This document shows, in pieces, positions 1-11,349 of a stretch of 64,000 nt of DNA. Each line of letters starts with the position of its first letter. Within the stretch, counting starts at the first letter, position 1. Origin of the DNA: Cenococcum geophilum 1.58. Taxonomy: Eukaryota; Ascomycota; Dothideomycetes; Gloniales; Gloniaceae. The stretch is from the NCBI GenBank assembly GCA_001692895.1, contig KV748206.1:504434-568433 (forward strand), given 5' to 3'. Below the pieces are notes generated by a model, which did no database searches, was not told where the DNA came from, and worked only from the letters and a program-made list of their open reading frames with translations. Position numbers and translations under genes: made by a program.

Positions 1-393
1 AGACGGTTACCTAGTGGCTTATTAGCTAAAATGTACTAAACCAGTTCCGGGTTGCAAGGGAAATAGTAATAAAGGGTGGGGGGGCGAGCAACGGGCGCCC
101 CCTGGTGACTCTATAGTAGTAGAGTAAAGTTTACGATACTAGCGCGTCCGTAGGCTTATTACGGCAGCAGTGGTTCCTAAGGAGGTTAAAAAAGTAAGGT
201 AGTAGGAGCACTATAGGTGACTCGTAGGCGCCTCGCAGGCGCCTTGTAGGCGAGTCCTAAAAGGCGGGGAGATGGATTACGGGGTTTTCTTAAATGGAGT
301 TTTCTCCCTATATATACATAAGGAGTAGTCCGCGTAGGCCTAATAGGGATCTAAATCGGACGTTAAGCAATAAATTATTATTATTATTATTAA
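1..393 (+). mobile_element. LINE 3' end (Tad/I-type copy)
   Basis: This stretch matches, in reverse complement, the 3' end of the LINE at 25204-30776 (its last ~375 bp at 25204-25580), with mostly transition differences. It ends in a (TTA)n tail at about 370-393, the same tail type as the other copy. Only the 3' end lies in the window; the rest, if present, is to the left. It is inserted in the piggyBac-like relic that follows, so the target duplication cannot be checked here. Confidence 0.8.
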
Positions 394-1894
394 TGTCCTT
401 ATTGCTATATAAGTAAACTATTATTAAAAACCGTACTAAATTCTTGTCCTACTATATAATTAAAAGCACCGAATTAACTACGCTAATAACCACTTCTATA
501 ATAAAGTTAAACGGTAGCCTTTCCTTCTTTTTATTAGCCCTTTTATGTACCTCTAGATAGTCCTTTAAATTTAATTGAGCCGTGCTAGCTGTAGTAATTC
601 TAAGTTGTTAAAGCACCTGGAGCAACGGAATATTTATAAAGTAGTTATCTAAAAATAGGCAAAATTAACGAGCCTAAAGAGGAAGCTATTAAGTAAGGTA
701 GAGGACACACTTAGAGGTATTTAAGAGAACGATATCTTAATAATCTGTTTAAGAAGAAAGCCTAAAAAAGTAGCCAGGCGAGGTAAATATAAAGCTATAG
801 TAATATCCATATTAACAAAGGCTTATTATCTTAAAGCCCTCTAGTATTAGCTTACTAGGCAATTTAATTATAGCTATAGATTGTCTAGTAAACCTTACCA
901 TTATCTTATTAAAGCTAACTATAGATCTAGGTATAATATACTTTCTAAACGCCTCGCCTAAAGGAGTTATTAATGGCTTAATTTTCTTAAAGACCTAATA
1001 TTTAACGCCCTTTAGTGGAGGTAGTAAAATATAAAAGAAGCGCTTAAGTTGCTCCCATCTTTTTAGGCCTATAAATAAGCTAATTAAGTGTCTAGGATAT
1101 TTAGGATCTATGGTCTAAAGGTCTAATACCTAAGTACCTTTAAAGACGCCTATATAGATAATAACCTTTACCTAAATTATTAATTTGCCAGCAGAGGTCT
1201 CCTTCTATACCCGTAATCGTTTACCCGCATATTGTCCCGATTGGTAATATCCGCCGGCATTTTAAGAGGCTATATATAGGTTTATACTGATCGCGAGCTT
1301 CTTAAATATACTAACACTAAAGAATAGTAGAAATACTCGAATCGGCAGGTCCTATCTAAATCTATATCCGCCAGACGCTATACCAATCTAATCTGCCAGC
1401 GTATAATAAGCATAGCGTTTACTATCCTCATTTTAATTAGAAAGGTCATTAGATTTAACGTCCGCGTTAATGCCACTAATAGGCTTACTAGTACGCCGAG
1501 CGGCGAATATTAATTTATCTAGAAGGTTAATAACTTTAAGATCTAGTTCAGGAACAGTGGCCATAGGCTCCCATGAAGTAGGAACAGCAGGAAGGCCCAT
1601 TCTTATAACTTCTTCAGCTAACAGCTCTGGTAGTTTAGTCTCATCTACCTTATCTGCCTTATCCTCAGCAGTCTCGCCACGGGCCTCAAAAGAGGCTCCT
1701 AACTCGTCCTTAATATCCTCCGTCTAGCTGCTTGGCCAAGCTTCCACTGCCTACTACGTAGCTACTGCCGACACGCTATCGTGTGTATACTGCGTTACTT
1801 AAAAGGATTGTGAATAGGACTCCTAGGCTTAAGGTACTTTTAGAGGCTTTGGAGGCTTCAGGGCCGAAGGAGTATAACGTTTTTTAGGCGGCAT
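394..1894 (-). pseudogene. piggyBac-like transposase relic
   Basis: Reading the minus strand from an ATG at 1894 (MPPKKRYTPSALKPP start) gives a decayed transposase of the DDE_Tnp_1_7 (piggyBac) family. Recognisable blocks are RWEQLKRFFYI (about 1050-1080), the region that in the family carries the catalytic 'DExMVRF' motif, here NKIMVRF (about 900), a KLPSKLILEGFK block (about 860) and the later LFLDNYF block (about 640). The first catalytic acidic residues read as N/K, as expected from G-to-A change. Many CAA/CAG codons have become stops. The 3' part is cut by the LINE tail at 393. The first ~140 codons keep more CpA/TpG than the rest. The TTAA target site and termini were not identified. 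Confidence 0.75.
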
Positions 1895-2186
1895 AAGGAC
1901 AATATTTTACTGACAATTTAATAATCAAATAGACGGCGACAATATTTTAGATTAACTACACCAAATATTATAGGCTTCCTGGCCACGTCGGTGCTGTTCA
2001 CCGCAATATTCAAGCGTCAATGAGGCGCCAGCGCCCTTGCTACCGCACTGACCAGAGGCTTCAACACCAAGCTCTATATAGTATAGAGCCTCTAGATTGG
2101 CTTATGAGGCGTGCATATACGAAAAGTCCATGAAAACTTGCCAGACGAAGGGATAAAATTCTATTATAAGGTTGGTGAGGAAAACC
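1895..2186. other. flank of piggyBac relic, no gene
   Basis: No credible coding region. The sequence shifts from RIP-type (TpA rich) to ordinary composition. A short palindrome, CTCTATATAGTATAGAG, lies at about 2073. This may contain the piggyBac terminus but no inverted repeat partner could be seen. Confidence 0.4.
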
Positions 2187-2206
2187 GTGCATTGAGTGGG
2201 ACCGTG
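2187..2206 (-). repeat. pogo-like terminal repeat copy
   Basis: GTGCATTGAGTGGGACCGTG is the reverse complement, with one mismatch in 20, of the sequence at 47039-47058 which precedes a pogo/Fot-type transposase start. It is probably a terminal inverted repeat left by the same family; no transposase remains beside this copy. Confidence 0.45.
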
Positions 2207-2411
2207 CACGCAGGGAACCCGTGCGAAAAACCTTAGGTATTTAAAGGAACGCACAGGCACGCGTAACAGCCCCCTCTTGAAGCGCGCGCCTTGGCCCGCT
2301 CGCCCCCGCGGTGGGAACTGTGGCTTGTCCGCGGAAACACAGTACAGTAAAATCTCTTTAGTACGGTACCGTTTATTTGGCCGAGCGTGTCGTAATATCA
2401 ATGGTATTGTT

Positions 2412-2567
2412 ATCCCTTCGGCTGGTAGCGTCCTACGAGAGTTGGTCCGTGCGCGAACACCAGAATCAAAAATACGCGTATGGTCACGGAGCCTTGATCC
2501 CATTGACTCTATTGGCTAGCTCTTATCGATCGATAACCGTAGGACTAAATCTACCAGCCGAAGGGAT
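2412..2567. repeat. 17-bp inverted repeat pair
   Basis: ATCCCTTCGGCTGGTAG at 2412-2428 returns as its exact reverse complement at 2551-2567, with 122 bp between. The arms continue imperfectly outside. It could be a small MITE or the ends of a deleted DNA element. The interval has no coding signal that I trust. Confidence 0.5.
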
Positions 2568-3172
2568 ATTAAGAGTCATGTGTTGGGTGAATAAGTAGGG
2601 AAAAAAGGAGCCTAATACCTAAAAAGGCTTAGGATGTCTACCTCGCGGGCTAAATAGGGCCCTCTCCCATACAAATTCTCTACTGGTTATACCGATATTA
2701 GTGGTAGGTGCTTAACGATATTGCCGAAAGTTAGGTCGTCGTAATATTACACCGAAAAAGGCTTGATCAAGGAGTGTAGATCGTAATGTAGAGGTTATCG
2801 TTATACACCCCATTATTAAGGAGATTTTACTTTAGCAGGGTTTACGACCAACCAATGAAGTTAGATCGAGGTTTCAAGCAACGCTCCGAGATTACGTCTC
2901 CACCGTGTCCGCTGTTTCCACTAGCCACCGGCAAAACTTTCCCTGTACGCCCGGCGTCTACAAAAAGCCGTCCTGCATCAAAGCAGCGCAGAAGAGACGG
3001 GCAATGTCAGAAGTGGTGATTGCGGCACAGCAGCAGACTGTTGCTCGCCCGGAGTACAATACAAAGATGGGAACTGAACAAACCACCCCCAAATCACTCC
3101 TTGTCTCTACTCCATTGCTTGTGTTTGTACAACCTCTACTTCATCAAGCTTATTTCCCGTCAGTTCTGTACT
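2568..3172. other. intergenic and 5' leader
   Basis: Ordinary-composition DNA between the repeat block and the first gene. No gene was recognised. Open frames overlapping 2905-3172 are read-through upstream of the gene at 3173 and have no signal peptide or family similarity. Confidence 0.4.
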
Positions 3173-4216
3173 ATGTTGCCGCTCCTTGCTCCATTACTCA
3201 GCATTCCGCTTGTCTCTGCACAAAAGACATGCTATTTCCCTAATGGGCTGCCAGCAAAAGATCTCCAAGGAATCGACAATTGGATCCCGTGCGATCCTAA
3301 TGCAGAGCACAGCTCGTGCTGCCTAGTCTACGATCAGTGCCTCACCAATGGTCTCTGCAAGCAGCCTCACCAGTGGAATTGGGTCTGGCGTGACGCCTGT
3401 ACAGATCCTACATTTCAAGATCCCTCCTGTCCTAGATTCTGTTTCACTAGTAAAGGTCAGAACGGCTCTCCCGCGATTCCCTCTTAGGGTCAAGTTAACA
3501 GGCGCCCAGGCGATAATGGAACCGCTCGTTTAGCATTTATGTGCGACGACGCCAATACTTACTGCTGTAGCACGGGGCCGACCGGTTCATATGATCGGGC
3601 ACCTAATGATACCTGCTGCAGCATTCCGGAGTTAGTTTTCAAAGCAGAGAGCGCCTATCCCTTTACCAGTCTCAGTGTCAACCCCTCATCTACGCTGACA
3701 GTCTTATCAGGCTCATCAAGCGGGCCAGCCTCAGCGACCGCCACCACAACAGACAACCCCAACACCGCTTCAGCCTCCAACACCACTTCAGCCTCCAACC
3801 CGAGTTCCTCACATCATTCCAATACTTATTCTATAGCTATTGGTGTTGTTGCCGCTATAGCAACGGTATCTCTCGCAGCGCTTTGCTATATGCTTTGGAA
3901 GATTCGTCGCCAAAAAGCACAAGTTGCCGCTGCCGCACAGCCCCAAGAGTCCTACCAAGAACACCCGAAAGCTATCCCCGAATTGGAGGCGAAAAATGAC
4001 AATACTCCCCTCTCGCCACGGGAGATGAATACCACATATGAGGCCCAGGAGTTGTATGGAGACGTCGTCAACCCCGTAGCATCCGTGGAGTCGCTAAAGC
4101 AGACTTTAGATGTTCACGAAGTAGACAAAAGGGCGCTCAAGAATACGTTGGAGATTGATGATCAATCTCTCAAAGCAGAGATGCCTAATGTTCGCTCTCC
4201 TAGGAAGCCAAGATAG
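3173..4216 (+). CDS. Cys-rich single-pass membrane/wall protein
   Basis: Predicted 327-residue protein from two exons (3173-3449, 3510-4216). The start at 3173 is chosen because it opens directly on a signal peptide (MLPLLAPLLSIPLVSAQ). The ectodomain follows, with FPNGLPAKD, an SSCC pair, CLTNGLC, and after the intron a CDDANTYCC motif: the pattern of a common fungal family of secreted Cys-rich, membrane-anchored proteins. A Ser/Thr/Asn-rich stalk leads to one transmembrane helix (about residues 220-245, starting SIAIGVVAAIATVS) with basic WKIRR on the cytoplasmic side, then an acidic tail of about 85 residues. The intron (60 nt, GTAAAG...CAG) removes an in-frame stop that otherwise splits the gene, and it joins CFTS to DNGTARLAF in the way homologues read. 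Function is unknown; the layout resembles wall-stress-sensor-like proteins, which is inference only. Confidence 0.8.
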
Positions 4217-5981
4217 ACTTGATAGATCATTGGGTTAGCGATTAGGAATGTCCATCGGCCGGCCATGGCGTTTTAAATGCTGCTCCTCGACGTTAAAGGG
4301 GATTGAGAGAGAGGCTGGTCGCAGCACATAGTCGCGAAATACTTTAGTTTTAGATACTCGAAAACATGCGAGATATAAGGTGCAGTGTACATAGATTGCC
4401 TAAATGGTTCATTCTAATCGGTTAATCTTTATCGATGAGTTAATCTATACTTGAGAGTGCTTCGCGGGCCATCTTGGTGGTAGGTGGGGGTAGGTTGGTG
4501 TGTGTGTGGTGTGTCATGGCACTGCTATGGACAGAATTGCTTGAAGAAGTCATATGGCTCCTAAGATTAGAGGAGTCAATATTACGGTGTACCAATCAAA
4601 TAGAAAGATCACTAATCAGTCACAAACATAACTCGTTCCAAGTCACCATTAAAGCACCTTACAGAAGGAGGTGGACACGAGCAATCTCAAGGCTCAACCC
4701 ATTCTTCTCAGCATAAATAGCGTTCAATGACTCGTCCAGTACTGCTTGATAGCTAGTCCGTCAAGCACGCAGAGGTGCTTAGTTCGAACACTGCGCATCC
4801 AGCTCTTGCAATGACGTCTCTCGTCCCTCATGTTGATCGACCAGCATAGATTCTCACGATTCTGAGCCACCCAATGTAGTTTGATCCTCACCCCGTTCAA
4901 TAGCAAACTCCGATTCATTCGAGGCGCCGCTACTGGTACAGAGGCGATATGGGGGGGGGAACTTAACTGATCCCTCGCGGGAGCCGCCAGGATAAGGTCT
5001 CCGAACGACGCAAGGGCCAGGTGCCTTGACAAGCTACCCAGCTAGGGCAGCATGCTCCCGATCAAGGTTGTTTTAGCTCTTGGTGCGAGTCTAACTAGAC
5101 ACGCACGCTCCAGCTTTAACTTTGATGGAGATTTCAGAACATGAGCGGACACTTTTCCTCATTGAATTTTAGCATTTCCTCTCGTTAAATAAGCTTCATT
5201 TCTGATCCACCACAAAGCTATGCGCGATATCACGAGACGTGACAGAAGATATTTCTGATACGTACGTCGGGATTTCTTAGGATCTGGCCCCTGGCCCCCT
5301 CAACTGTCATCTGATGGTTTCACAGTAGAGACACCTGAATTGAGCTTCAGCTGGTCGTCCTGCTAATGGTGTCTTAAAAGAGGTTGTGCATCAACGACAC
5401 AACGTTTCTCAGAACACCCGGACTAGAAAGAATATACGAAAGGTATTTTCCCTCAGACCTACGATGACGAGCTGGTAGACTACATGGCTCTCACACGGTG
5501 GCAGCTTCCCTAGCACTCGTGCCAGTCCCAAATGCCGCCACTACTAGTCCACGTCGTGTCCTGGTGACAATGCGTTGCAATTCCAGCCGCTATCCACCTC
5601 ACGAGGCCCCGGGCCCGTCTGCCGTCTCCATTGTAGCATCGACCATACCATCTATACCTCTGTTATAATCCTCTTGCAACAGATATCCAGCATCGCTCAG
5701 TCCCTTCAGGACGGCCTCAACCCAGGTCTGGCAGTTGAACTCTCGATTGGAATTGTCAGGAGGAGTTTAAAAAATAAGAGCAACGAACTGAGATTGTAAC
5801 ATAGGGGTTCGAAGCCACCCGACCGGAACATCCTTTGCGAAGCTCGCGCTTGTGGTGGGATTGTAATTATTCCTATCCTGTATTTGAAAAGCCCCCGGCC
5901 CTCCGACTACTCACACCACCATGGCTTCTCATTTATCCACTGCTCATACCACCTAGTTTCGTCGCCACATGTCACCGTCCT
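4217..5981. other. intergenic region, no gene recognised
   Basis: About 1.8 kb of ordinary composition. There is a G/T-rich patch near 4480-4520. Several short open frames exist on both strands but none shows a domain, signal peptide or splice logic. It may contain promoter sequence of the decayed NACHT gene that follows. Confidence 0.4.
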
Positions 5982-7465
5982 ATGGACCTGCTCAGCGTTA
6001 CGGCCAGCATCATCGCTATCCTGCAGCTCACGAGCAAAGTGACCGAGTATCTAAACGCCGCTAAAGACGCCCCGAAAGAGCGCGAACAATGTGCAATCGA
6101 AGCATTGAATCCCCTCTCTTCTTTTCAAACTGAAGGGCCGTGATGAAGAAGGAAGCTCCAACGAGCAATGGTATGCGACAGTCCGGGAACTCGGTGTCCA
6201 AAATGGACCGCTCGATCAGTACAAGCATGCACCGGAGAAGCTGCAAGGCTAAGGGAACAAACGAAGGTGGAATGAAGAAGATTGTCCATATTCTTCTATG
6301 GAAGTTTATCAAAGAGGAAGTTACAGGCATAAGGGCGAGGATGGAACGCCTAAAACCTCTCATGCAGATTGCCCTGGAATTGGACCACTTGTCAGGCCCC
6401 TATCAGATACCGAAGGTGAAATTGCTCACACTCTCAGCAAACCGTCTCAAGCGATCATGAATGATACCAGCTTTGTTAGGAAGTCGATACCCGCTCTAGA
6501 AATGGGCGTCGATGCAATTCAGCAAGATCAAGACCGTCACCGGCACGACAAAATCTTAGAATGGATATCTCCGACCGATTTCCCAGCTCAGCAATCCGAT
6601 TTCATTGCCCGGAAACAAGAAGGAACTAGTCTGTGGTTCCTCAACTCTCCCAAGTTTACTAAATGGTTTCGTGGAAAGAAGCAGACTCTGTCCCGTCCCG
6701 GCATCCCGGAGCAGGCAAGACAATGATGGCCGCAATCACGATTGATCACCTTTTAAGGACCAAGCAAAGCAACACCATAGGGGTGGTCTATATATTGTGC
6801 AACTACAAACGTATGCAGATCAAAACACCATTAGTCTACTTGCCGCCATCCTAAAGCAGCTGGTGCAGGCCCGGCCATCCATCGCGGAGCCCATATCACA
6901 CCCGCATGACAACTATACCAACCGAAGGACGAGGCCGTTGCTCGAAGAGATTTTCCGTGTTCTGCAATTCGTACTTAACCATTACCCGAGCGTATACGTT
7001 ATTGATGCTGTAGATGAGTGTCCGGATAAAGGCGGCACCTACAGTCAGCTTCTGGCCAAGCTCCGTGACTTACAATGTAAAAGAGATCTGCGTCTAATGG
7101 TTACTTCCCGCTTCATTCTAGACATAGTAGCCGAGTTCAAGCTGGTGCCGATGCTGGAGGTTCGAGCAAGTGACGCGGACGTGGAGTAGTTCGTGGGGGC
7201 CCAGATGTACCGGCTCCCCAAATGCGTCCAACGCGATGACGAGCTGCAAGTATTTGTGCAGGATAAAGTTGTTGGGGCAGTAGAGGGCATGTCAGTATTT
7301 CGCGTCCATGTTATCACTGCTAGCTCACGACTCTCTCAAGTTTCTTCTCGCCCGTCTCGCTTCTTGACGGGAGAACCAAGACCAAAGGTCCAGTTAGCGT
7401 TGGAGGATCTTTCTAAAGGCTCCAAAGCGCTCAATGAGATTAAAAATATGATTGAGCAGAAGTGA
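5982..7465 (+). pseudogene. decayed NACHT (NLR-type) STAND protein
   Basis: The ATG at 5982 opens a typical fungal STAND N-terminal domain (MDLLSVTASIIAILQLTSK). Collinear pieces in shifting frames then give the linker, ISPTDFPAQQSDF, the Walker A region (HPGAGKTMMAA near 6700), a Walker B-like VIDAVDECPDK (near 7010) and LRLMVTSRF sensor block (near 7090). At Walker A one base is missing relative to a GIPGAGKT reading, so the frame changes there; at least one other frame change lies near 6130, and a stop near 7186. A 50-nt intron (7291-7340, GTCAGT...AAG) still separates VEGM from FLLARL. No ankyrin or WD repeats follow: the gene is 3'-truncated before the convergent transporter at 7505. Members of this family mediate non-self recognition and cell death; this copy cannot encode a full protein. 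Confidence 0.8.
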
Positions 7466-7504
7466 GAGGTGCTCGTGGTGTACTCGCTCTCCTGCCATTA
7501 ACCT

Positions 7505-9318
7505 TCATTCTCCCCCCCGTACCATCCGCGCCTTACGCCAGCGAGGCCCAGACTTCTGTAGCACGAGGAGTATTGGCGTTAGCAGAAGAAGCACCAAAGC
7601 CACAAATGTGAAGCACCACCCACGGCCCATGCCATCGATCATCAGGATAATAAGCGCGCCACCTGCGCCACCCATCCAACAGCGCACAAGGTTGTTCGAG
7701 GCAGTAGCGGTCGCGGGGTTCGTGGGATCTGTTTTTGATATCACTTGTTAGTTTCTCTTTCTCGTGAAGTATAGCGTAGAAACAGAAAACTACGCACGAT
7801 AGTCCACAATCATGACATTCATGACCTGAAAGCAACCCGTAACGCTCAAACCAATAACAAATTGCAGCACGAGCGCGGCCGCCAGCGGCCCGTCTATCTC
7901 TAAAACCCACCCGTAGCATATCAGAGCTGCAGCGCCGATGACGGCCATCGGCAGTGCGATTGGCACACGGGCGCGCTCTACCGGGAAGTCCGTCATGCTC
8001 TGCGCTCGCTGCCTGTCCACGGTAATACCGGCTTGTGCTGCAACGCGTCGGAAATTCCAGTCGAGAAGGGGCCCGTTTAGTAGCGGTGCTAGGAAGCTTG
8101 CCATGCCGAATGGTATGTAGCAAAGTCCGATCTGGAGGTCATTGAAGTGGTAGACTTGGCCGAAGAGGTAGGGAGTTGATGCAATGATGGTATTGAACGT
8201 TGTATAGACGATGGCGTTATAGAATAAGAGCAGGGCTACATCCTTTTGGGCGATTAATTTGAGACTGTTGAGAGGGTTTGGAAAGTGTCGACGGTGATTC
8301 TGTGTGAAGGGAGAGGTGCTGGAAGAATCTCGTTTGAGTGAAGTTTGGAGTTGAGGGATCGTGTCATTTTTGATTTTGATTTTGTATCGGGTGGTGAGGT
8401 CCGAGAGGAGAGGTTTATTCCATTCTTTTCATGACTACATCAGCAGCTACATAAATTACAAGGAGATGTGAGTTTTATAAGGGAAGTTCAAGACATACTC
8501 TGAGGCGTAATGCTTCCATTCCCAACAATATTCCTTCCAGTCTCAGGGAAAGCAAGCACTAGCGGGACCATATAAACCCCAACGAGGATGGCTAAGAACC
8601 AGAAAATGCTCCTCCAGCCTAGAAAGTGCGAAAGTAGACCCCCTAACACAGGCCCTACTGCAGTTCCCATCGCTGTCCCTGAAGTAACCAAGCCCATGTA
8701 CTTACCTCTCTCAGAATGCGTCGACACATCAGCGGCGACGCTCACTGAGATAGCCACTGTGCTGCTCGTGCCTGCGCTCTGCAAACACCGCAGCACAAGC
8801 AGTGCCGCGAATGAATTCTGTAGCGCAAGGCCTATACAGGCGCCAATGTATACAACAAACCCGATGATAAACACCGGTCGCCGTCCGATTGTGTCCGCTA
8901 GGTCCCCGAATACGGTCGGTGCGAGCCCTTGGAAGATCATGTACGTCGTCAGAGTCAAGTTGATGCTGGAGCTGGATACTTTCAGGTCCCGGGAGAGCAC
9001 ATTGAGCGCGGGAAAGTAAATTGTTGCTGAAAGCGGGGAGATCAGGCCTGCGAAGGCTGCTATGAAGATGATAAAGCGCACTTCACCCTTACTAAAGACT
9101 GTATAGAGCGGAGCGGACTCTGAAGGAGAGTCTGTAGGTGCAGTTCGGGGCTCGTTTTCCATGTTTTGTTCCTGCCCCTTCTCTTTATGTTCACTATTCG
9201 TTATTCCGTTCTTCGTCGCTGAAATTGTTTTTGTTTGTGTTTCGGCAATTTCTTCTTTTGGTTCTGACGTGACTGCCTTAGAGATAGAGGCCTGTTTAAA
9301 TCCACTCGGCTCAGACAT
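7505..9318 (-). CDS. MFS transporter, DHA1 drug:H+ antiporter type
   Basis: Predicted 556-residue, 12-helix plasma-membrane antiporter, from exons 9318-8499, 8424-7798 and 7728-7505 (introns 74 and 69 nt). The start at 9318 (MSEPSGFKQ) follows an in-frame upstream ATG that lacks sense. A long hydrophilic N-terminus rich in E/K/T precedes TM1. The family's motif A is present in loop 2-3 (GDLADTIGRRP) and motif C in TM5 (GTAVGPVLGG). Exon junctions were placed from the protein: PQ-KWNKPLLS and VDY-HPTNPATATASNN are the readings expected in this family, and the second donor is GTGCGT. Exon lengths sum to 1671. Likely exports toxic organic compounds; the substrate is not predictable. It ends close to the decayed NACHT gene, convergent with it. 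Confidence 0.85.
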
Positions 9319-9401
9319 ATTGCGTTTTCCTTTTGAGATTGGAAGGGACAGAAAAGTCCATGAAGCACAGAGGATCAAGTTTCGGTTCCGAAATGCATCC
9401 T

Positions 9402-9722
9402 TGGAGAACTGTGCCTCTTCAATTTCACTTTACTCAGATATTCGGGGGTTTATCCCTTTAAAGTCGAGTAAAATGGAAAGGTGCATGTGCGCGTGCTGTA
9501 GGACCGTGCATGCTAACACAGACCCATTCATGGACCTTGCATGTAAGCTTGTACCAGAAACTGGCTTTTGCACGGCTCGCGCACGTCCTACAAGCCTGCT
9601 TGGTTTGCTTGTCAGCAAGTCTGGTCAGTGACCCTTGAAGAACTGTGCCTCTTCAATTTCACTTTACTCAGATGTTCAGCGTTTTATCCCTTTAAGGTTA
9701 AACAAAGCGGAAAGGTGTATGA
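9402..9722. repeat. two diverged direct repeats, about 90 bp
   Basis: The segment at about 9402-9487 (starts AGAACTGTGCCTCTTCAATT) recurs at about 9632-9722 with a handful of changes, 228 bp downstream. They lie 80-400 bp upstream of the transporter's start, so they could be duplicated promoter sequence or the ends of a small element. The stretch between them has no gene. Confidence 0.6.
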
Positions 9723-9732
9723 GCAATACTGT

Positions 9733-9929
9733 GAGCTAGGCAATCCTACAAGCTATAAGCTAGGTAATTCTGCAAGCTAGGCAATCTTACAAGCTATAAG
9801 TTAGGTAATTCTGTAAGCTAGGCAATCTTACAAGCTATAAGTTAGGTAATTCTATAAGCTAGGCAATTCTATAAGCTAGGCAATCTTACGAGCTAGGTAA
9901 CCCTATAAGCTAGGCAATCCTACGAGCTG
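9733..9929. repeat. tandem repeat, 41-bp period
   Basis: Units of the form CAAGCTATAAGTTAGGTAAT plus TCTGTAAGCTAGGCAATCTTA repeat about four to five times with a 41-bp period; each unit is made of shorter related words (AAGCTAGGCAATC). The later units are shortened. This marks the border between the gene island and the transposon nest. Confidence 0.75.
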
Positions 9930-10513
9930 ACAATGGTTCTGGAAGAGTCCTCTACATGCGTCTACACGCGTTTCCTGCTTATATAAGCAGACTCCCTTTA
10001 TACATGTTTTGGTTTGTCCCCGTAGCAATTACTTATTAATTGCTACACCATATAGGCCTATATAGGGCCTATATTCTTTATAGTTAGATCTTATTTATTC
10101 TAATATCATTTAGTTTATCACGAGCTAGATATATTAGAAAAAGTATATAGCCTTCTGTTAGTACTATTGGGGACCTAGCGGGGACCCAATAGCGCTGACT
10201 ATCCGATTAGGCCCCTAATAGGGTCCTATTAGAAAATGGAGTATAAGTTGTCTTATGGCAGTCCTGCTTAGTTCCGCATAGGTTCCTAGCAGGCTCCTAT
10301 TAGAAGGCTCTAAGAGGGCTCTAAAAGCTCTAAGGTCTTAGCACGCATACAATTTGCTAATATAATCCTATAAGCTAGAATAAAATTTAGGTAGTAGTTT
10401 TACTAGAACTTAATAAAATTTAGTAAACTTAGTAGAATCTAGCAGAAATAGTAGATTATAGTAGTTAGTAGAAATAGGTAGGTGTATATAAAGTGTTACG
10501 GTATCCTATAATA
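9930..10513. other. RIP-type sequence, possible LTR remains
   Basis: No gene. A TATA-like TATATAAGCAG lies near 9980 and composition becomes TpA rich after 10050. The end (about 10440-10513, repeated TTAGTAGAA words, then GTGTTACGGTATCC) resembles the LTR end of the Gypsy at 18295-24489, so this is probably the 3' LTR of the Gypsy fragment that follows. Boundaries uncertain. Confidence 0.4.
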
Positions 10514-11156
10514 GTACCCCCTTTTTAAACTTAAGCTCCTATAAGATAAGATTATAGTAGTTTTAAGTAGAGTTTATAAAAGTCTTTTTCGGCTTATATA
10601 AGTTCTATAGAGTTAATAGATTCTTATAAGGGCTTAATATAGCCTTTCTATTTTATAATATATATATATTAACATTTCCATTTATTATACTTAATATTAT
10701 TAATTCTTTTAATAAAGTACTTATCTTTACCGTCTACTTTAACTAGTAGGGGAGGGTTTTAGATCTATTTAGATAGAGCGTTTAATACGAGAGTAGTAGG
10801 GTAAAGGATTAACGTATAAAATATAAGGTAAATTTTAACCGTATTAAGGAGCTTTAATTAGTAAGTATAAGGAGAAATAACCTTCTTAACCTTATAAGGA
10901 CTAGCGTTCTTTTAATTAAGTTTCTTATATCTAGCTAGATAAAATTACTAACTTAATAGGCTAGTTCTAAGGTTTAGTTCTTATTTACTCCGGCTTTATA
11001 GATAGATTAGGCTTATATTATCTTATTAGTAAAGAACTATTATAGTTCTTTTATCTTCTTCTATAACTTATAAGCCGTAATACACAAGGCAAGGAATATT
11101 ACTTAAGGGATTAAAACCTATTTATAGATACTAGCCATAGTTAGCTAGAAATAGAG

Positions 11157-11349
11157 TGTTACGGAACCCGACCGTAGGGGCCTCCATAGGAGAACCCCGT
11201 GCTCTTGTATATACCTCACGTATAGCTTATATCAGCTACGCGAGGGTATATTACCTCCTTACGCCCTCGACCCTTACGATCGATTACGTAACGTCTTATA
11301 GACTCCCCGAATACATACGCTTTATAGCCATTGCCCGCGTTCTATGACA
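11157..11349 (+). repeat. 5' LTR of the Gypsy at 11157-17652
   Basis: 193 bp, TG...CA ends, preceded by the target duplication TAGAG (11152-11156). Confidence 0.88.

Noticed and set aside
2102-2598. Several overlapping open frames on both strands
   Set aside because: They overlap a transposon terminal repeat and an inverted repeat, have no domain, and neither strand has supporting splice signals.
3485-3487. In-frame stop splitting the Cys-rich protein (pseudogene?)
   Set aside because: A 60-nt GT-AG intron (3450-3509) removes it and restores the family's reading, so the gene is taken as intact.
7452-7545. Continuation of the NACHT gene into 7545
   Set aside because: A resemblance to the family's LTFIxRPLTxRAL motif is visible, but the sequence is antisense to the transporter's last exon, which fits better. 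The remnant was ended at 7465.
11156-11347. Open frame of 63 codons repeated at 17459-17650
   Set aside because: Both are the LTRs of one Gypsy element; similarity is due to the LTR, not to a protein.
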